A stretch of 47,549 bases of DNA from Phoronis australis. Its lineage: Eukaryota; Phoronida; Phoronidae. The DNA lies in contig NMRA01001154.1 of assembly GCA_002633005.1 (NCBI GenBank), positions 1 to 47,549 of the forward strand, given 5' to 3'. Positions 42,015 to 47,549 of this stretch are shown piece after piece. Position 1 is the stretch's first letter. Each line of letters begins with the position of its first letter. Both the position numbers and the translations under genes were made by a program. The notes under the pieces are model-generated. The model did not search any database. It was not told the DNA's origin and saw only the letters and a program-made list of their open reading frames with translations.

Positions 42015-42174
42015 CACGTGGGCGGCGCAGCACTGAAAAAAGCGGGGTTATAACCCCCAGCCTCCCTGTGGTGCCCGGGCCCATAGACCATGATTGGCAA
42101 ACCATTGAAAAAAGTGGGGATTGGCTATAGCCCCCCNCCCCCCCCCCCTAGCCACCTATGGTGCGGCGCTCATG
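42015..42174 (+). mobile_element. GC-rich foldback repeat family, copy C (dimer)
   Basis: Two units share gggcggcgcagcactgaaaa and ggctatagcccc with copies A and B. The second unit has expanded into a poly-C run with an ambiguous base N at 42137. It abuts the splice acceptor of the minus-strand exon. Confidence 0.75.
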
Positions 42175-43129
42175 TATCAGAAGAGGGTCAAAATTCTATG
42201 TCTCCTGTAATTTTCTTTGTCAGCACATGTAAAAATGTTTGAGAACGCGCTCCTCGTCTCCTTCGTTTTTAATATTATCCCAAACTCCACCAGTACAACC
42301 GTTACTTACCAAATACCAAACTGACTTCGTGTATGTTTTAATATAGACTCACATGCTCCTTTCAATTCCCAATTTCGTAATGGTGTTAAACACATATCGC
42401 CATCAAGGGATTGTTTATTTTCGGTATTTTCTCTCTTCATTTGATTGATTCGAGTGTTAAGTTTGTGATGAAACGGAAATGCCAATGTTAATTTTCGTGC
42501 TCGGGTTGGTATGCACAAGATATTCATTGACATTCCTATTTTAGTGAAATCTGATTTTCTGAAATATCATTGCACTGCATTCATAACAGGTTAACACGCC
42601 CAGCAATTCGCTGCTATAAAGCTGCTCACTCTAATTATACAGTGTATTACTGAAAATTGTTTAATGAATATTTTTAGGAGAACTAGAACATGGAAAGTGG
42701 CAACTTGAAAACTACTGAGTTTCAGCCATATGTTATGAAGAAATTAAAGTGCAAGAACGATAGTAAAACGCAGCAATTTGGTATTGCGCCCCCGCTTCTC
42801 AATCGGTTAAATAAGATTTTTAAATATGACCGCGTGACACTTCCAAAATAATTTATAGACGTTGTCTCCTAAAAATTAGTAGTGTTGTGTATACGTTCAG
42901 AGACTTTGAAATTTTGCTCTGTTACTTACTTTACAGTAATAGTCGTGGGGTGCAAAAGACAAATCTCTGACTAACGTCTTTAAGTCACGTTCGCTTAACA
43001 CCTATTAACTACTTAAAATCACTCGCACACACACACAAATGTATAGATGTGTGTGTGCATGTGNTTAATTATCTTAAGCAAGAACCAAATCGTTTAGTTA
43101 AGATAGCTAATGTGATTTTTTTCCGAAGG
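42175..43129. other. No supported gene
   Basis: A minus-strand open stretch at about 42310-42533 ends at a good donor (gtaagt on the minus strand) and reads SLDGDMCLTPLRNWELKG. It could be another exon of the convergent gene, but its exit phase (2) does not fit the next exon. A CA/TG palindromic microsatellite with an N at 43064 lies at 43024-43064. Confidence 0.4.
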
Positions 43130-44560
43130 AAACATATATGGTAACCGTAAAGCATACATGTATAAACCTGAATATCCACTGAGACCAATCATTTCTCAAG
43201 TTCGAGGTTGCTAAAACATTAAATATACTCATCAAACAGTACTTACCATATAAGTACAATGTCAAACCTCAGGATGAGTTTTTAGATATATTGCGATCTC
43301 CTGCATCTCCTCATGTTGAAAATCTATTCACTAACGTCCCTGTTGTCGAAACTGTAGAAATCATCATTTTTTCGATGTACATGTATCGTCATGCATCAAT
43401 GGCTCTTCCTAATATTCCTTAAAATGTACTACGAGATTTGCTATTACTTAATAAGACTGAAAAGTACCATTTAGAAATATTGACCACAAGCTGTATTTAC
43501 AAACCAATGGTGTACATGTGCCCATGGGATCACCTCTCGGACTAAGTTTTGCTGACTTTAACTTGTGTAACCGTGACACTCAGGTTCTTGGTAGTCTTCC
43601 CGAGAAGCCTAACGTGTACTGCAGGAATATTGATGATATATTTATGAGCGTTAACAGCGATACGTTGATGGAGATCTAACTTTTTTGAACAACCTTCTGT
43701 ATTAAATTTCACGCATGAGTTACCAAGCTTGCGTTTTTAGACGTATTTGTACCTGACATTAAAACCTCTGTATGTAGGAAACCAAGATATGATGGGGTTT
43801 GTTTACATGAAACCAGCCAATGTCCTGTGAGATGATACATGTAAGTGCTCTGTTCTGACGACCTTCTTAAAAAGAGTATATTCTGCATGCTCAGAAAGGA
43901 AGACCTCTAGTGTAACATGTACATTGTGAGCTCATCAAGCAAATAATGATAAATAATGATTACAGTAATACGTTTATTGATGAGAATATGGAGCGTTTCA
44001 TAAGACGCTTACATGTACATAAGTCGGGGCGTTTATTACAAACAGTGGTTGTTCCAAGAACCTATTCTACCGTAACAAATTTCATTCACATTATATTGAA
44101 GATGAACGAGTATTAAGACATGGCATGACTTGATTTGTCAGTTCACTGGTTGTCACAACTAATATATTCTCTCTAACACTGATAGTTCAAGATATGTTGG
44201 ATACACTGTACAACTTGTGATTTGTCTCGCAGTCTATGCATCTACAAAATGTTTCCATTAAGGACGACTTTCTCAGACTCCACAAAAAGGAAATGACACG
44301 TTCCGACATCGTCGATAATGCCATATTTATGACTTTCAACGGGATACCATTTGTCTGAAAATTCTCGAAGCGCTAATTATAGTAAAAAACTGAAACTCCT
44401 GACACCAATTTCCAAGATACTGGGTTTCATCTTACCTCGTCGTTATATGAATAAGGTACATATTTTGTAATACCTAGGTATTTTATTAAATTTTTCATTT
44501 TATAGTAGCTTAGTTCCCATAACAATTCCTTCTGAAATTGCGTTCTTTTAATCCCACACG
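43130..44560 (+). pseudogene. Penelope-like element 2, heavily decayed RT and GIY-YIG
   Basis: Pieces of a PLE polyprotein appear in all three forward frames with many stops. They are PLRPIISQV (43176), the 'LFTNVPVVETVE' palm A region (about 43326), 'VPMGSPLG' in altered form (about 43513-43540), NIDDIFMSVNS with the catalytic DD kept (about 43627), a VYRKP thumb motif (about 43770) and RYVGYT of the GIY-YIG nuclease (about 44191). It is a different, older lineage than the element at 3199, which has YVDDT and a GSP-to-SSP change. No function is expected. Confidence 0.75.
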
Positions 44561-44869
44561 CGTTGAATCAGTCGAGTGCAATACGACCATGCAATAATGT
44601 TTTCCGTATTCACCTCCCGAACTACTTCAACAGTGACCTTTGACATGGAAATTTCAATACGTAGGTCAATATCGACTCGACGTCGTTAGTCGGTTTGATC
44701 ATCAAACTTTCGAAAATAAGTTAAAGAAATACAATCGCTGCAGTGTAAATAACACTAAAAAATGCAATCACGTCCCGATTGTAACATCTGGAACAGGACT
44801 GTTAATTATATGACAGTTTGTCTCCATGATAGCAAGTAGCATTATATATTAATGAAAACAACAACGGTT

Positions 44870-45349
44870 TTAAGTCGACTTGACATGTTTCGGTGTCATT
44901 TATTCAAACACCGTCATCAGAAGAGAGAATGCAGTGGCCGCCTAGCTAGACCCAGCAACAAGTAATGAAGCACAGATACTGTCAGTTACAGGGAGCGGCA
45001 ATGAACTAGGCCAACAATGACAAGCTGTGGTGTGCCAGTTGCCTATTGAGATTGGGCTTGCACCAACTGATGTGTAGAGCCTCACAAATTTAAGCTCCTT
45101 TGTTGTTACTGCCTGGTCTACTATTGCAAAATCATTGTTATCAGCAGTGCTCTTTCATCAGTTGGTGCAAGCCCAATCTCAATAGGCAACTGGCGCACCA
45201 AAGGTTGTCATTGTTGGTCTAGCTCATTGTCACTCCCCTAACTGACTGTATCCGTGCTTTACTCGTTGCTGGGCCTAGCTAGGTGGCCACTGCATTCTCT
45301 CTTCTAATAATGGTGTTTGAATAAGTGACACCGACACATGTCGACTTAA
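44870..45349. repeat. 480-bp inverted repeat downstream of Penelope-like element 2
   Basis: Arms at 44870-45072 and 45157-45349 are reverse complements of each other, about 85 percent by eye. Shared blocks are ttaagtcgac at the outer ends, gaatgcagtggccgcctagc and gttgcctattgagattgggc. The spacer is 84 bp. PLEs often end in such inverted or LTR-like repeats, so this may be the terminal structure of the decayed element. Confidence 0.8.
44882..44920 (-). ncRNA. Hammerhead-ribozyme-like core
   Basis: On the minus strand the order is CTGATGA (44914-44920), a stem with GGTGT and ACACC closing a 12-base loop, GAAAC, and a GTC cleavage-type triplet (44882-44884). An AC/GT mini-stem III with a two-base loop separates GAAAC from GTC, and CTT before CTGATGA can pair with AAG after GTC. 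One extra C sits between CTGATGA and the stem. Penelope-like elements are known to carry hammerhead motifs in their terminal repeats. The mirrored copy at 45304-45342 has a broken core (CTAATAA, GACAC). Confidence 0.5.
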
Positions 45350-46975
45350 AGGAGAATGCCACCCGATTTAATTAGTCTATTTTGCCGTCTTAATCGGTCT
45401 GTATCCGCATCGCCTCGCATACGGTCGACCTTACCTTGCCAAGAGGTGTCGCATTAACCTGTGATGAAGGTGATAAACGACGCTAGCAACGTCAGCGGTT
45501 CATATGCAGAGTGAATGCAGCTAGGTTGCGGTGCATCGTTCCCACTTGTCCGAATTAAGCAGCTGCGAGTAAAGCGGGTAATCGTTTTTTTCACTTCCTC
45601 GAGAGTCCGAAATGCTTAGGAAGTGGCTCATGGCAGTGAAGAATGAAATGTACGCTGTAAATAGCAAGTATAGGGCCGTGAAACATCTCCGTGTCTGTGG
45701 CCTGCAGATGTCGACAGTGCCTGACGAATGCCGGCTTACCAAATAACTCCATACGTTCCGTTGTCTGAGCTTTTTCACGGTTCCTCTCTAGTATTTCTTC
45801 GGCGCTGTGTTCCTGTTCGAATTGATAGCCTGTAAAACTTAACGATCCACCTGCGAAGTCGGGACTGATGAGCTCTAGCTCGACTAAAGTCGGGATTGCG
45901 AGTTGCCATGTTGGCGTTTATTACTGAGCGTTCTGTTTCAAAATGAATTATTCTCACCCTAACCAATACTTATATAAAACTGAAACAAAGTCTGTCTCAT
46001 TAGATGCAATTTGTAATGCCTTTGAAGTGTTCGTGAGGGCAAATGATTTGGGAAGCCAGCAATGAATAAATCACTGCGTTACCGGCTTTAGGTGCTAGTG
46101 TTTGCTGGCAGAAACTGCTGTGAAACAACTCGATTTCCATCCCACGGCCAGGTGTTAAGGGAATCTTTATTTACATTTACATTACTCAAATAATGATTGC
46201 CAATGTACAACTTCTGCCCTGACGGTGCTGTGGCCAAAGCGGAACCTGAATTCGCGGCCCCCGACGTCAAAGTAGATTTGCAGTATCGTGGCTAATTCAC
46301 CAACATAATCACGTGCACATTACTTTGGCTCATTAGTATATTATTTTCTTGACTGGAAGTTTAGTTTTCTTGAACTTTGGCTGGTTTATATTCGTGATGT
46401 CTGATCAGTTTCCGAGCCACTGGCCGGGATAAGTCAATCCGGCCGGCCGCGACGGGCCTGATCGGGCTCCGAGCCACTGGCCAGGATAACAAGGGTTTTG
46501 TGTTTAGAACTAAAAAAATCACACAAGTCTAAACAACACAGATCTAGGTTCTCCTGTCTGTATCTCTTGGAAAATACTTCGAAATTATCTCCGAACAAAC
46601 CCCAAACTTCTGCTACGGACCTTATTGGCCTGCCTAACTTTGTAGGCTACGGTGTGTCCAAATACCAATAAATCTGTAAGAGCGAAACAAAACAACATGT
46701 TTTTATAAGAACTCGGTGTATTTTTAAGGATTTTACATCGACGTTTGATGATTTATTGGTGTTAAACGATGACTTCAAGCGATAAGCTGACACCAGTAAC
46801 CCGTGTTGTGAACTGCTGAACAGAATGCTTGTGAAACCGATGACGTCATTGGATAATTTCAACACCTCCGTCTGGCGTCAGGTATCAGGAAACGCAACCG
46901 TACGTGTCGTTATGGAGTAGAACTACTCGATCTAAATTGATACAAAGTAGGTTGTTTTTTGGGTGGCATGCTCCT
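45350..46975. mobile_element. Non-autonomous DNA transposon with TTAA target duplications
   Basis: The ends are near-perfect 15-bp inverted repeats, AGGAGAATGCCACCC at 45350-45364 and GGGTGGCATGCTCCT at 46961-46975. Each is flanked by TTAA (45346-45349 and 46976-46979). TTAA duplications are typical of piggyBac and Kolobok-type transposons. The termini do not start with CC as in piggyBac, so the superfamily stays open. No transposase is recognised in the 1,626 bp. Confidence 0.75.
46411..46489 (+). repeat. 22-bp direct repeat around a GC-rich core
   Basis: The run tccgagccactggccgggata at 46411 recurs with one change at 46468, 57 bp on. Between them lies the palindromic ccggccggccg. It lies inside the TTAA element and no function is visible. 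Confidence 0.7.
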
Positions 46976-47251
46976 TTAAAACTGTTGTTGTTTTCTTTAA
47001 CAATTCTGTCTCAGTTTTGAGTTGCTAAATGATATATCGTCTGCAACTCATGCCCGGTCCCTCGGTAACTGCAATATCAAATATTGTTGTTATTTGACTA
47101 TTTTCAGGAGATGTTACAAGTTCAATGCACAGTTACAGTTGTTTTCATCTTTGTTATCTCTTTTCAAGTAATAAATCGTTACATTTAAAACTGTTTATTT
47201 TACTGGAGAAAACTTACAACATAACGCACAAGTACATGTGCATGTATATAG

Positions 47252-47380
47252 GATGTGATCCACCACGGGAACAGTCTGAGTGAAGTTTTAAGACATCTAG
47301 GCTGCCGAAAAAATGACAAAAATTTAGAAATTCGAAGCGTATGGAAAAATACAAATCGTACCTCGATTGGCGTACCTAAG
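47252..47380 (+). CDS. Candidate exon of unknown gene at right edge
   Basis: An acceptor-like catgtatatag and a donor gtaata bound an open stretch of exactly 43 codons in phase 0-0. It reads VIHHGNSLSEVLRHLGC, then NLEIRSVWKN and TSIGVP. The composition is protein-like, but I recognise no family. The acceptor has no good pyrimidine tract. Confidence 0.3.
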
Positions 47381-47549
47381 GTAATATCCCACGATACATT
47401 ATTCCGCGTATCGACCGAGACCTTCATGTACGCCACTCTCGGTATACGTTTAGTCTGTATATGCTGCCTTCTATTATCCTGCTAAGCCTCTATTCAGACA
47501 CCTTTCCCTGTGCACTGAGCTAAGTAGGTCACCACTGCTGTGCGCACTG

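Noticed and set aside
45866-45895. Second hammerhead-like match, ctgatgagctctagctcgac
   Set aside because: The stem is possible but the GAAA element is missing.
1-47549. tRNA, rRNA and CRISPR arrays
   Set aside because: I looked for the T-loop GTTCRA context with paired arms and for regularly spaced repeats, and found none.

Overview
The window looks like nuclear DNA from an invertebrate animal. Genes are split into short exons by GT-AG introns, the domains are typical of metazoan extracellular proteins (astacin, EGF, CUB, MAM, TSP1, LDL-receptor A), and the sequence between exons is AT-rich and full of transposon debris. The dense palindrome TGTACATGTA and the types of repeat protein suggest a marine invertebrate, perhaps a deuterostome such as a lancelet or acorn worm. 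That placement is an inference and is not proven by the sequence.

Positions 1-26960 (+ strand): the 3' part of one long gene for a multidomain astacin-type metalloprotease. I can place 19 exons whose splice sites and reading phases all agree. They give 790 codons plus a stop, in the order astacin C-terminus, EGF, CUB, EGF, MAM, MAM, EGF, MAM. The introns hold a TIR transposon (about 1890-2800), a frameshifted Penelope-like retroelement with reverse transcriptase and GIY-YIG nuclease (3199-4534), a short MITE (6376-6514), a GC-rich foldback repeat (19363-19502) and other repeats.

Positions 27000-35500: no firm gene. There are two inverted MITE copies (28052-28616), two weak candidate exons (29198-29557), a CA microsatellite and a heavily broken + strand copy of a repetitive marine-invertebrate protein family (32380-34710).

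Positions 35549-41283 (+ strand): a complete gene with a TATA-like box and a poly(A) signal. It codes for a secreted protein of about 970 residues: signal peptide, cysteine-free helical region, EGF, more helices, sushi-like, TSP1, LDLa and a beta-rich C-terminal domain. This is the architecture of the SE-cephalotoxin-like family. Facing it tail-to-tail on the - strand are two exons (41587-42001) whose product ends in what may be a related beta-rich, Cys-rich domain.

Positions 42015-47549: nested repeats. These are a GC-rich foldback dimer touching the - strand splice site, a dead second Penelope-like element (43130-44560), a 480-bp inverted repeat with a hammerhead-ribozyme-like core, and a 1.6-kb element with TTAA target duplications. 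One unassigned candidate exon lies near the right edge.

The most notable items are the unusual astacin architecture, the cephalotoxin-like gene with its possibly related convergent neighbour, and the ribozyme-like motif in the Penelope-associated inverted repeat.
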